Shown piece after piece: positions 33,985 to 41,941 of a stretch of 61,003 bases of DNA (positions are counted from its first letter, which is position 1; each line of letters starts with the position of its first letter). The DNA is from Oscillospiraceae bacterium. Lineage in GTDB: Bacteria; Bacillota; Clostridia; Oscillospirales; Oscillospiraceae. The notes under the pieces were generated by a model that saw only the letters and a program-made list of their open reading frames with translations, had not been told where the DNA came from and did no database searches. The translations under genes were made by a program, and so were the position numbers. Location of the stretch: contig JAEEKA010000052.1 in assembly GCA_016282135.1 (NCBI GenBank), positions 1-61,003 on the forward strand, given 5' to 3'.

Positions 33985-34266
33985 TCAAGACAGCATCAGG
34001 ACCTTTTGCGCCGCCAGCGTATCCCGTCTGCGGAAAACGGCATAATGGAAACGCCTGCAAAGACGGCACAAAACTGCGCCAACCGCAGTTATCACCGCAA
34101 CTGCAAAGCCGCACTTTTCCGCCCGCCAAGTCCGTGCCAGCGCGCAGAATGGGCAATCGTCATCATGGTGCCGACTTTCGTGCAATTGGCCAGACACCAG
34201 CAGGCACAGACCAAGCAGCAGGAGCACCGCCAGCACGGCGGCAATCGTCTTTTTGTTTCGCAGCAT
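33985..34266 (-). CDS. Small Cys/His-containing membrane protein in the zinc operon
   Basis: The 93-residue protein has two hydrophobic helices (IAAVLAVLLLLGLCLLVSG, about 7-25, and FAVAVITAVGAVLC) separated by the metal-ligand-like stretch ESRHHDDDCPFCALARTW. A HxxxCPFC motif resembles DUF2946-like small metal-associated proteins. ATG at 34266 lies 7 bases after the zur stop, and znuA follows 93 bases downstream. It is probably under Zur control. A role in zinc sensing or transfer at the membrane is inference; the reading frame and start are well supported. Confidence 0.65.
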   Translation of the reverse strand: MLRNKKTIAAVLAVLLLLGLCLLVSGQLHESRHHDDDCPFCALARTWRAEKCGFAVAVITAVGAVLCRLCRRFHYAVFRRRDTLAAQKVLMLS

Positions 34267-34273
34267 AGATCTC

Positions 34274-34666
34274 TTATTTCTCCCGCTGGCAGTTCTCGCA
34301 GACGCCGTAGAGCACCGTGTCGCTGCGGTCCACCGCAAAGCCGTCCAGCTTGGCAATGGAGCCCAGCAGGGCCTCCGTCTCAGCCTCGTCCATGTGGAAG
34401 GTCTTGCCGCACTTCTTACAGCTCAGATGCAGGTGATCCTTGCATTCCTCCGCCTTCATGTACTGATAGAAGACCTCCCGGCTGCCGGACTTGACTACCT
34501 TCCGCACCGAGCCGTCCTGCTCCAGAGCGGAGAGGTTGCGGTAGACGGCGCTAACGCTGATTTCCGGCAGGTCCTGGGAAATCTGCCCCGCGGTCAGGGT
34601 CTCGTCCGCATGATTGTGGAGGTAGGTAAGCAGCCGCTTTCTGGGCTCTGTCATATAGACTTGCAT
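34274..34666 (-). CDS. zur: Fur-family metalloregulator, probably Zur
   Basis: The 130-residue protein has the Fur winged helix (YLHNHADETLTAGQISQDLPEISVSAVYRNLSALEQDG, about 10-48), the dimer-domain ligands HLHLSCKKCGKTFH and a second CxxC pair (GVCENC), which bind structural zinc. Being first in an operon with znuA, znuC and znuB, it is best read as Zur, repressing zinc import when zinc is ample. ATG at 34666 follows CGGAGGGCCTTCCC. Three GCGAATNATTYGC-like sites surround its promoter, implying autoregulation. Confidence 0.9.
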   Translation of the reverse strand: MQVYMTEPRKRLLTYLHNHADETLTAGQISQDLPEISVSAVYRNLSALEQDGSVRKVVKSGSREVFYQYMKAEECKDHLHLSCKKCGKTFHMDEAETEALLGSIAKLDGFAVDRSDTVLYGVCENCQREK

Positions 34667-34683
34667 GGGAAGGCCCTCCGATC

Positions 34684-34698
34684 TGCGAATCGTTCGCA
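34684..34698 (-). promoter_or_regulatory. Zur-box-like palindrome downstream of the zur promoter
   Basis: TGCGAATCGTTCGCA is a palindrome with a 3-base centre lying between the predicted transcription start (about 34707) and the zur ATG. Its halves match those of the upstream sites at 34751-34789. Confidence 0.6.
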
Positions 34699-34713
34699 AT
34701 TTCGTACCTGCAC

Positions 34714-34742
34714 ACTATACCACGACTCCCCGCATTTGTCAA
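34714..34742 (-). promoter_or_regulatory. Promoter of the zur-znu operon
   Basis: On the minus strand TTGACA (34737-34742), 17-base spacer and TATAGT (34714-34719). It lies between Zur-like palindromes on both sides. Confidence 0.85.
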
Positions 34743-34789
34743 TAAAAAATGCGAATGATTTGCAAATTTGCATGCAAATCATTCGCATT
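34742..34789 (-). terminator. Terminator of the endolysin-like gene, doubling as paired Zur boxes
   Basis: A perfect 17-base inverted repeat (34748-34764 with 34773-34789), loop of 8 bases, is followed on the minus strand by TTTTTTATT. It therefore terminates the module upstream. Each arm contains a GCGAATGATTTGC-type site like the one at 34684-34698, placing two operators just upstream of the zur -35 box. Confidence 0.8.
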
Positions 34790-34797
34790 GCGAAAGG

Positions 34798-35511
34798 CTA
34801 CAGATTCTGACTCATTCGATACAGCATAGTCACCGCTTCCGCCCGGGTGCAGGCTCTGTCAGGGCGAAATTTCGTAGGGCTTGTTCCGCTTGTGATGCCG
34901 TTTTCCCAAGCCCAGCGCACGGCGTCGTAGTACCATGCGTTTTTCGGCACATCTGTAAAGGGCATGGTTTCCGGCTTTCTGTTCCCGTCATAGGCGGGTC
35001 TTCCGTAGCCCAGGATGGAGCTGTCATTCAGCGGGTAGCTCCTGCGCCGGACCATGTTGTTGCTGTTGCCCTCAATGGTGTAGACCCGGCCGTTCTCTAC
35101 CTTCTCCACCAAGCCGGTATGCCGGACGTTGGAATCGGTGCCGAAAAAGATCTGATCTCCCGGCTCCGGGGTGGTATGCCATGCGCCGGCGGCCTTGTAG
35201 TACCGCACCGACATACCGCAGCCGGCCCCGTAGGGCCCCGTATAATACAGAGCATCCTGCGCCCGCTGGGAATCCATGCCGGAGGCCATATAGAGACACC
35301 AATCCACGAAGAGCGCGCACCAATCGTAGCCGTTTTTCGGCCCCTGGTAGAAGTGGGGATCCGCTTCCCAAAGGTCCCGGGCATACTTGGTCCAGTTGCC
35401 CGTACCGGCATTGGCAGTCTTGCTGTCCAGGTCTTTGTCGGTGCCCTTTTCCCGATACCCAAGCTCGTGCTCTGCAATTCGAAGCACATCATCCCGATAG
35501 ATTCTTCCCAT
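34798..35511 (-). CDS. CHAP-domain peptidoglycan hydrolase with one SLH repeat
   Basis: The 237-residue protein has a CHAP/NlpC-type amidase domain: catalytic Cys in DWCALFVDWCLYMASGM (about 65), and HTGLVEKVENGRVYTIEGNSNN with the catalytic His (about 132). A single SLH repeat follows (FTDVPKNAWYYDAVRWAWENGITSGTSPTKFRPDRACTRAEAVTMLYR, about 185-232). It lacks a signal peptide, as phage endolysins do. ATG at 35511 follows AAAGGACGGTGAGAGTA; GTG at 35520 is too close to the AAAGGA. It ends the phage-like module and at a strong terminator. Confidence 0.85.
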   Translation of the reverse strand: MGRIYRDDVLRIAEHELGYREKGTDKDLDSKTANAGTGNWTKYARDLWEADPHFYQGPKNGYDWCALFVDWCLYMASGMDSQRAQDALYYTGPYGAGCGMSVRYYKAAGAWHTTPEPGDQIFFGTDSNVRHTGLVEKVENGRVYTIEGNSNNMVRRRSYPLNDSSILGYGRPAYDGNRKPETMPFTDVPKNAWYYDAVRWAWENGITSGTSPTKFRPDRACTRAEAVTMLYRMSQNL

Positions 35512-35544
35512 TACTCTCACCGTCCTTTCCGGTCGCCCCTTCCA

Positions 35545-36810
35545 TTATACGCAGCCAAAGGGCGCAAGGAACATCAACGCGTTGGCAATGGTGGAAGTAT
35601 TCGGGGGTGACAAAGTCCCGCCAACATTGCAAAACTTGACACCGGAGGCGGGGTCGGGGCCGCGCAGCCACCAGTTCTTTCCGGAGGAGGAAAGGCCGAT
35701 TGAGCGCTCGGTTCCCTTTTTCCGAACATCCTCAGAGAACCGATAGAACGTGATCCAGCTCCCCTCCCCGGGAACGGAGTGGGCATTCACCCCGAAGACC
35801 TCCACCTCGGACCGCAGGGCAAGCTTATTATTCTGGACCGCTTCGATCTCAGTGGACTGATCTCCCTCGCCGGTGAGCACGGAAAAAGTCCTCAGCCTGG
35901 TTTTCAGCCAGGACGGCAACGCTTCCGCCATTGCGGGCAGGGTGGTAGTATACATCTCCGTAACACCATAGCCACCCGTGTTCGTGGCGGTGGCAGCCAT
36001 GCGCTGCTCGCCGGTAACGCATTCCGCGAAATCGAACTGGAACAGGCTGCCGCAGGAATTGTAGTCACCAAATTCCGAAATGACAATTTCCAAATCCTGG
36101 GCCGCGTGAGACACATTGTTTCCGCCCGTAAAGGCGTCCAAGTGAATGGTGCGAACGTCGCCTACCCGCCAGCCGCCGTCCGCCTGCAGGTCAATATCCC
36201 CATTTCGGGCTGCGTCGATCATGGCCGCCACATCTGCGTCGGAGCCCCAGGTGAAGGAAACAAGATTCACTCCCGCCTTGCTCCTGGCCACAGGGGCGAC
36301 CTTCAGCGTGTAACGGATGACCCCGGCATCTCCGGGCTGGATAGTCACAGGCGTGTCCAACACGGTTCGGTCCAGCAGGCAGACCGTGCTGTTATTGGTG
36401 GTTCCACCGGGGTAAGGCGCACCCTTAATGTTCTGCTTGTAGCCGATCTCCCGGATGGTGATTGCTTCGCTGCCGGTGTTGGTGATGGTGACGGAATAGG
36501 CAAGAAACGGTGCGCCAGGCGGCTCGCAGCCCGCCTCCGTGGTGCTGACCGAAAGACTGACCCCGCTGGAAATTGTGCTTTCCAGATTAAAATCATTCAC
36601 GGTAGCCGGGGTCCCGCCCGTGCCGATGGAGATCCCCGCCGCAGCAGCGTTCGTAGTAGCAGCTGCCGCACGGGTGTACGGGAAATCAGTGAAATTGCCG
36701 CACAAAAACCTGACGCATCCGTTTACGGCAATAACAGGCAAATGGCCGTAGGTCATTGTGCTGGATTCCAACACCGACGCCAAAATGTTTTCATAATTTT
36801 TTGTAAGCAT
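35545..36810 (-). CDS. Phage-tail-fibre-like structural protein (function unknown)
   Basis: The 421-residue protein has no signal peptide. Its N-terminus contains an Ala/Thr/Gly-rich stretch (AAAATTNAAAAGISIGTGGTPAT). The middle has a beta-sandwich-like segment (SVTITNTGSEAITIREIGYKQNIKGAPYPGG), and GTGG/ITNTGSEAI patterns are common in virion tail-tip or fibre proteins of Firmicutes phages. I do not recognise a family. It lies between two small genes and a CHAP-SLH hydrolase, which supports a phage-derived or tailocin-like module. Confidence 0.55.
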   Translation of the reverse strand: MLTKNYENILASVLESSTMTYGHLPVIAVNGCVRFLCGNFTDFPYTRAAAATTNAAAAGISIGTGGTPATVNDFNLESTISSGVSLSVSTTEAGCEPPGAPFLAYSVTITNTGSEAITIREIGYKQNIKGAPYPGGTTNNSTVCLLDRTVLDTPVTIQPGDAGVIRYTLKVAPVARSKAGVNLVSFTWGSDADVAAMIDAARNGDIDLQADGGWRVGDVRTIHLDAFTGGNNVSHAAQDLEIVISEFGDYNSCGSLFQFDFAECVTGEQRMAATATNTGGYGVTEMYTTTLPAMAEALPSWLKTRLRTFSVLTGEGDQSTEIEAVQNNKLALRSEVEVFGVNAHSVPGEGSWITFYRFSEDVRKKGTERSIGLSSSGKNWWLRGPDPASGVKFCNVGGTLSPPNTSTIANALMFLAPFGCV

Positions 36811-36822
36811 GGGTTCCTCCTC

Positions 36823-37041
36823 TTACTCCGTGATTTCCACTGCCGCCGCGGTGGGCGCAAACTGGCTGAAAAAGGCTCCGATGTTGTAAACTGCGGACTG
36901 ATCCGCTCTGGGATATTGGCTGACGTAGGACAGTCCGATGTCCGCCTCGCAGTATTTTCCAGCGGTTTTCAGCGAGAGTTTCCCGGTGCTGTCCAGCTCC
37001 GCAATAATTTGACCCTTGTAGATCAGGCTAACCCCGGCCAT
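36823..37041 (-). CDS. Small protein of the phage-like module
   Basis: The 72-residue acidic protein (MAGVSLIYKGQIIAELDSTGKLSLKTAGKYCEADI...) is not recognised. The KGQIIAELDSTGKLSLKTAGKYCE pattern looks like a small beta-rich tail component. Its ATG overlaps the stop codon of the preceding gene by one base (TAATG), and the fibre-like gene follows 12 bases downstream, so the genes are co-translated. Confidence 0.6.
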   Translation of the reverse strand: MAGVSLIYKGQIIAELDSTGKLSLKTAGKYCEADIGLSYVSQYPRADQSAVYNIGAFFSQFAPTAAAVEITE

Positions 37042-37250
37042 TACTCGACACCTCCAGTGTACAGCGGCAGCTGCAGGGTAAACAGCTGCGCCCCCCCGCT
37101 GTTCCGAAACGCAGCCAGCCCTGCCGCATTCAGGTCTGCGGAGGCTGGCACAGACGCGGCGTCTGCCTTCTCCTCCGTCATCTTTTGAATCCAGTCAACA
37201 AGAAACGGCTCCATCAGGGCCCGCGAAAAGAGAATATCAATCAGGTTCAT
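37041..37250 (-). CDS. Small protein, first gene of the phage-like module
   Basis: The 69-residue protein (MNLIDILFSRALMEPFLVDWIQKMTEEKAD...) has an amphipathic N-terminal half and a Ser/Ala/Gly-rich end; no family recognised. It has a good AAAGGAGGAGTTCT ribosome-binding site. A consensus-like promoter lies about 180 bases upstream, leaving a long GC-rich leader. Confidence 0.6.
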   Translation of the reverse strand: MNLIDILFSRALMEPFLVDWIQKMTEEKADAASVPASADLNAAGLAAFRNSGGAQLFTLQLPLYTGGVE

Positions 37251-37424
37251 AGAACTCCTCCTTTGGATTCTTCTCTGTTTTCCCCCAGCTCGTCACACGG
37301 ATTCTCACCGCCGCCCGGGTCTCCCCGCCGGAATCCGTCGGTGCGGATCCGCTTTTGTGACAGACGCATCAGGAAAGCCGTCCCCCGCTTTTGTATCTTA
37401 GAAAATCCGTTTTCCTGAATTGTC
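37251..37424 (-). promoter_or_regulatory. Long structured leader of the phage-like module
   Basis: About 174 bases separate the predicted transcription start from the first ATG. The leader is much more GC-rich than the promoter and contains pairing arms CGGATTC/GAATCCG around an inner GGG-GAGA-CCC hairpin, plus a GCGGATCCGC palindrome. It does not match a riboswitch I recognise. Confidence 0.35.
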
Positions 37425-37430
37425 ACCCAT

Positions 37431-37459
37431 ATTATACCACATTTTTCCCATAAAATCAA
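37431..37459 (-). promoter_or_regulatory. Promoter of the phage-like module
   Basis: On the minus strand TTGATT (37454-37459), 17-base spacer, TATAAT (37431-37436). Confidence 0.75.
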
Positions 37460-37500
37460 GCTTTTGAGATACTTTTTTATTGTCTCCCAGTTGCCGCAAG

Positions 37501-37534
37501 AACAGAGCCCCAGGCCGAAGCCCGGGGCTCTGTT
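37501..37534 (-). terminator. Terminator of the dipeptidase gene
   Basis: An 11-base-pair stem AACAGAGCCCC/GGGGCTCTGTT (37501-37511 with 37524-37534) lies 16 bases after the stop codon. Confidence 0.75.
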
Positions 37535-37549
37535 CCAGATGCTCGATCA

Positions 37550-39013
37550 TCAGTTGTCTGACCGATTGTAACCGTTTTTCATGGTCTCGGAGGATGCCAG
37601 AAGCACCTTGTTCAAGGTCTGGACAGATTGCTCCTTCGCCATTTTCGCCAGCTTTTCATTAGCCTCGGCAGCGAGAGAATAATCCCCGGAATCCAGCATC
37701 TTCCTGTCGTACTCCCGCAGCAGTTGAAGGCCCTTTGTCATCACTGCCGCCTGGTAGCGGTCAATGTGCTGGGCACACTGGTTGTAGCTGTGGTCCGCCA
37801 GGGCGCCGATCAGACGGCTGGCCCAGTAGAAGTTCTCCGTGGAGCAATCCATGGATACGTTCGCCAGATAAGCCGGCATTTTGCTGACGTTGGTATAGAC
37901 CGGCAGCAGGGCATCGAAGGTGGTGGAGCCGAAGCAGATCCACTCCACGCCCCGAAGCTCCACGGGGTAATCCGGACGGATCTGGCAGACGGAGGTAACG
38001 CCGGTGCGGTTGATGCCGATGGAGCGATACTTGCCCCGCAGGCCGGTGTCATGATTGAGATAGGGATTGTACGGGGTCCCTTGATAATTGGAGGAAAGCA
38101 GGTATTTCACGTCCTCCACAGCCAGCTTCCGTTCCGGCACAAAGGACCAGGGAATGTCGTCGCTTTCCGGTGTGAAGTCCGCGCCAGGTCCGTCCCAGCG
38201 AAAGCTCCGGGGGGCCAGACACCGCCCCATAAACCAGGCCCGCGGGGTGTTATAGACGTGATCCTGGTCCGTATGGGAGCCGAAAATGTTTCTGGGATTG
38301 AAAACGCCGTTCTGGTTCAGATCCAGATAGTTCTCCGCAATAAATTCCCGCAGATCCGCGGAGCAGAGGTGGTCCTTCTTCGGGCCGAAGGCGTCATTCA
38401 GGTCAAAGCTGTCCATGCCAAACTGGTTGGGCATCACCACAACCACGTCGTCCGGCACCCGCTTTGCCATCCAGTGATGGCCGCCAATAGTCTCCAGCCA
38501 CCAGATTTCCTTATCGTCGTTAAATGCAACGCCGTTGGATTCATAGGTCCCATACTGCTCCAGCAGCTGTCCCAAGCGCAGCACGCCCTCCCGGGCGGAA
38601 CGGATAAAAGGCAGAACCAGGACCAGGATATCTTCCTCGCCGATGCCGCCGGGGATTTCCTTCTCCCGGCGTGATTTTGGCTTTTGCAGCTCGACCAGAG
38701 GATCCGCCGCAAGGACCCGGGGATTTGAGGTGATGGTTTCCGTGGCAGTCATGCCCACACCGGCCGCATTGATTCCTGTGGCAGCCCAGACGCCGTTGGA
38801 GGGGTCCACACTGGGGCAGGCCGTATAGGAGAGGGGCTCCTCCGGCAGCTCCACAACCACATGGGACAGGACGCTCTTATAGCGCCGCTTCTGCTGCTTT
38901 GGGGTGACAACGATAAGCTTCTTCTCGTCAAAATGGCCGTCGTCGGTCCGGGCGATCATGGTGGATCTGTCGTTGGAGGCATTTTTGCCCACCAAAAGGG
39001 TTGTACAAGGCAT
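37550..39013 (-). CDS. C69-family dipeptidase
   Basis: The 487-residue peptidase of the N-terminal nucleophile type starts MPCTTLLVGKNAS, with Cys3 as the catalytic residue after removal of the first residues. STMIARTDDGH, GVWAATGINAAGVGMTATETI, DDKEIWWLETIGGHHWMAKRVPDDVVVVMPNQF and FGSHTDQDHVYNTPRAWFM are family signatures of PepDA-like dipeptidases. There is no signal peptide, so it is likely cytoplasmic peptide turnover. It has its own promoter at 39047-39075 and terminator. Confidence 0.92.
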   Translation of the reverse strand: MPCTTLLVGKNASNDRSTMIARTDDGHFDEKKLIVVTPKQQKRRYKSVLSHVVVELPEEPLSYTACPSVDPSNGVWAATGINAAGVGMTATETITSNPRVLAADPLVELQKPKSRREKEIPGGIGEEDILVLVLPFIRSAREGVLRLGQLLEQYGTYESNGVAFNDDKEIWWLETIGGHHWMAKRVPDDVVVVMPNQFGMDSFDLNDAFGPKKDHLCSADLREFIAENYLDLNQNGVFNPRNIFGSHTDQDHVYNTPRAWFMGRCLAPRSFRWDGPGADFTPESDDIPWSFVPERKLAVEDVKYLLSSNYQGTPYNPYLNHDTGLRGKYRSIGINRTGVTSVCQIRPDYPVELRGVEWICFGSTTFDALLPVYTNVSKMPAYLANVSMDCSTENFYWASRLIGALADHSYNQCAQHIDRYQAAVMTKGLQLLREYDRKMLDSGDYSLAAEANEKLAKMAKEQSVQTLNKVLLASSETMKNGYNRSDN

Positions 39014-39046
39014 AGAATATCCTTCCTTTCCGGTTGATTCAGCGAA

Positions 39047-39075
39047 ATTATACCATATTTACGCCTGTCTGGCAA
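39047..39075 (-). promoter_or_regulatory. Promoter of the dipeptidase gene
   Basis: On the minus strand TTGCCA (39070-39075), 17-base spacer, TATAAT (39047-39052). Confidence 0.75.
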
Positions 39076-39119
39076 CCGGTCAGCGGCACATTCACCGAAA
39101 AATGCCACAAAATGAACAC

Positions 39120-39150
39120 ACCGGGCTCCGCCAATTCGGCGGAGCCCGGT
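39120..39150 (-). terminator. Terminator of the adhesin-pilin operon
   Basis: A 13-base-pair stem ACCGGGCTCCGCC (39120-39132 with 39138-39150) with a 5-base loop, 12 bases after the last pilin-like gene, followed by GTGTGTTCATTTT. Confidence 0.8.
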
Positions 39151-39161
39151 CGTATGTTTCA

Positions 39162-41357
39162 TTAGGTTCCCTCCGGCGTGTTGACCACCAGAATTTCCGG
39201 TGCAGGCCAGTCGCCGTAGTGAGTGTTGACGAAGTCGTTCTCGTCAGTGGGGTACTTATTGTCCGCGCCATCGCCAAGCTGGTTGACCGTTCTCAGGTTG
39301 TACTTGCCCTGATAGTAGGCAACCAGTGTGTCGTCATAAGGGCTGGCGTCGGAACGAGGATTGGTCTCAGAACCGGTGGAAACAAACGCACGGTAAGACG
39401 CTGTAGACGTATCAAAGGCACTGGCGCCGGTGGGGCCGTCGCTGACTGCAGGGATGCCCCCATTCACAATGGAGAAGTAATAGTTGCCTTCGTAAACAGT
39501 CACTTCATTTGTACTTAGCGTGGCGGCAAAGGCGCCTTGCATGCCGGAACCGTTCACCAGACCGGTACAATAGCTGTAGGAAATGTCTTCGTTCGTGGTA
39601 CCAACCAGACCGCCGGCGGTAACACCGGACACGGAGCAGGTGGAGTAGCTGTAGGAAATATCCGCGCCATCCACCTTGGCAACCAGGCCGCCGACCATTC
39701 CGGTGGGGGCGGTCACGTTATAGCTGTCCTCCTCGGTTTCATAAGCAGCGCCTACGGTGAAGCCCGCAGAATAACAGCCGGACACCTTGCCGCCTTCCAC
39801 TTTACCGATGAGGCCGCCTGCGCCGTCAGCTTCACTGGTCACGTAAACCGCCGCGGCACTGGCGTTCACTCTGGTGCCAATGCTTTCGCCAATCAGGCCA
39901 CCGGCCCAACCGGAGGTCGCGGTGACGCCCACATTAGCTGCCAAATCGCTGCTCTGGCAAACCAGCACATTGCGAACCTGACTATCTTTCATATAGCCTG
40001 CCAAGGTTCCGGCACCGTTGGTACCGGTGACATTAAAGTCCTGCAGCTTGAGATTCATGACGTTGATCTGCCCGGTGGGTCTGCCGAATAGACCGGCATA
40101 GCCGCGTGCGTTTATCTTCAGATCAGCGATGGTGTGATTCTGCCCGTCATAACGCAGGTTGTAATTGGGATTGATGGGCTCGTAGCAGCCTGGCTCAGCG
40201 CTTTTATGTTCTCCAATCTTATCATACACCACAACGTTTTCCGGGTCCTCCGGATCGATGGCATTTACGAAATTCTTCCAGCTCAAATCGGAGGTCTGAG
40301 CCGCGGTAAAACCGGTTCCAAGTCGCTCAGTATCGAATTCAGAAATTTGGATGTCCAAATTCTCCAGATGTCGAATATTAGCAACGCCAAGGGTCTCGAG
40401 GGTATTGTCCGCGCCAATCTCACATTCTCCAAACAGGCTGTTGGTCACCTGCTCAGAGCTAAAGGCCACGTTGGTATACACCTGGTCGTTATACGCCACA
40501 GCATAGACCTTGATGTCTTCGCCGGCAATCAGACCAGCGTCACTAAACTGCTGGGCAAAGTGCTTTCCATTCTCCGTGATATCATCCAGAACAATCCGGA
40601 ACTGGTTGGATCCAGTGTCCCAGTAGGTGGAGTCCGTCTTGACGAGGTCAATCTCCTTGCTTTTATTGCTGGTCTCACCGTGAATCACCAACTTAAGCTT
40701 TGCATAATCCTCATCAGGATTGGGATTATTCACGAGAACATAAAGCTTTTCCGCATTGACCAACTGAATCTGCGGAGCGTTGAGCTTTGCGCCGCGGGCA
40801 TCACCGGCCTCTGTGCCACCATAGTAGCCAATGACAGATCCATCAAAGTCACGAAGCTGCTCGCGTTTGTCTTCTTGCCCGGCGATGTCAAGAAGGGCAT
40901 AATAGTCGCCGTTCGTGTAGGAATACGCATAGCGACCGTTATCCGACCAGTAGAACACATCGAGAATCTGAGCAGGTGACTTCTGATAGCGAATGACGTA
41001 GGATCCGGAACGAACCGTCTCGTCCACAGAGCCAGGCGGCAGGATCAGATCCCAAACAGAATCATCTCCGTTCTGGCATACGCCATTCTCCACGACAAGC
41101 CGGTACACACCCGTTCCCGCTCCTTCCTCATCACCGAAGTTGGTTCTGCCAAGGAAGCCTTCGTGCTCGGCCATGGTCAGGTGGTTCTGTGCTGCCACAA
41201 AAATAGACTTTGCGTAGCCGTCATATTCAAGCTTTGTTGTAGAACGCAGATAATCTACAACGCTCAAAATAACGACGGTTGCCAGAATCGCGAGAATGCC
41301 CACAACCAACAGCACCTCTGCCAATGTGAAACCTTTTTTTGATTTAAATTTCCGCAT
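39162..41357 (-). CDS. Large type IV pilin-like protein with GLUG-type adhesion repeats
   Basis: The 731-residue protein has a class III/type IV prepilin start: basic leader MRKFKSKKG, then FTLAEVLLVVGILAILATVVI, with Glu at +5. A single hydrophobic helix follows, then about 350 residues unrecognised. From about 410 to 640 there are GLUG-like repeats (AGLFGRPTG, AGTLAGYM, GGLIGES, GGLIGKVEGG, GGLVAKVDG, GGLVGTTN), known from secreted adhesins. I choose the ATG at 41357 because AGGTGAT precedes it by about 6 bases. It is last in the adhesin-pilin operon and far larger than ordinary pilins, implying an exposed binding domain on a pilus. Confidence 0.85.
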   Translation of the reverse strand: MRKFKSKKGFTLAEVLLVVGILAILATVVILSVVDYLRSTTKLEYDGYAKSIFVAAQNHLTMAEHEGFLGRTNFGDEEGAGTGVYRLVVENGVCQNGDDSVWDLILPPGSVDETVRSGSYVIRYQKSPAQILDVFYWSDNGRYAYSYTNGDYYALLDIAGQEDKREQLRDFDGSVIGYYGGTEAGDARGAKLNAPQIQLVNAEKLYVLVNNPNPDEDYAKLKLVIHGETSNKSKEIDLVKTDSTYWDTGSNQFRIVLDDITENGKHFAQQFSDAGLIAGEDIKVYAVAYNDQVYTNVAFSSEQVTNSLFGECEIGADNTLETLGVANIRHLENLDIQISEFDTERLGTGFTAAQTSDLSWKNFVNAIDPEDPENVVVYDKIGEHKSAEPGCYEPINPNYNLRYDGQNHTIADLKINARGYAGLFGRPTGQINVMNLKLQDFNVTGTNGAGTLAGYMKDSQVRNVLVCQSSDLAANVGVTATSGWAGGLIGESIGTRVNASAAAVYVTSEADGAGGLIGKVEGGKVSGCYSAGFTVGAAYETEEDSYNVTAPTGMVGGLVAKVDGADISYSYSTCSVSGVTAGGLVGTTNEDISYSYCTGLVNGSGMQGAFAATLSTNEVTVYEGNYYFSIVNGGIPAVSDGPTGASAFDTSTASYRAFVSTGSETNPRSDASPYDDTLVAYYQGKYNLRTVNQLGDGADNKYPTDENDFVNTHYGDWPAPEILVVNTPEGT

Positions 41358-41377
41358 AATCATCACCTATCGCAGTT

Positions 41378-41941
41378 TCAGCCAATATTTCCAATGACCC
41401 TTACTTCAAAGGCCACATCTCCCAAATCAGCGGTCACTTGCTCTCCGTCTCCGTTTTTCTTCTTGCAGACTCTCAGACCTTCAAATTTCACGATACCGTC
41501 CTCCAGAACCGCTTTCGTAAACGTGGAGTACAGCCCTTCTGTCGATGCCTCCTTGGAAACCAGAAGGCCCTCATAGGTGGTCCTTTCGGTGCCAGCCGTT
41601 CCATCCGGCAACGCAACCTTTTTCAGATGGATTCCTTCGCCGTCCGATACAGTCAGCACGCACTTGGCGCCAAAAGCGTCCGTGTAGGTAATCTTCTGTT
41701 CGTCGTGTTCGTCGCGCTTGACATCCTTGGCCATGGAAAGCTCATCCCGCAGAGCCGTCATGGAGGTTGATAACAGAACCTGTGAATGAGAGGCGTCCGA
41801 GGTTTTGGCCAGAACTTCCGCAGCAGCAGGGATTCCGGCTGCCATTACACCGGCCACCATCAACATAATCATGATGACAACCAGCGTTTCCGCAAGGGAC
41901 GCGCCCCTACGATTGTTCTTTCCAGCTATCTTTTTTATCAT
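41378..41941 (-). CDS. Type IV pilin-like (minor pseudopilin) protein
   Basis: The 187-residue protein has leader MIKKIAGKNNRRG followed by ASLAETLVVIMIMLMVAGVMAAGI: prepilin cleavage site after Gly with Glu at +5 and a hydrophobic helix. The remainder is a globular domain with DVAFEVRVIGNIG at the end, as in PilW/GspJ-size minor pilins. It overlaps the upstream gene by four bases (ATGA) and precedes the GLUG pilin by 20 bases. Confidence 0.82.
   Translation of the reverse strand: MIKKIAGKNNRRGASLAETLVVIMIMLMVAGVMAAGIPAAAEVLAKTSDASHSQVLLSTSMTALRDELSMAKDVKRDEHDEQKITYTDAFGAKCVLTVSDGEGIHLKKVALPDGTAGTERTTYEGLLVSKEASTEGLYSTFTKAVLEDGIVKFEGLRVCKKKNGDGEQVTADLGDVAFEVRVIGNIG

Noticed and set aside
37247..37459. 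A 70-codon frame in the leader of the phage-like module
   Set aside because: Its start lies upstream of the predicted transcription start and internal ATGs lack ribosome-binding sites; the region is better read as an untranslated leader.
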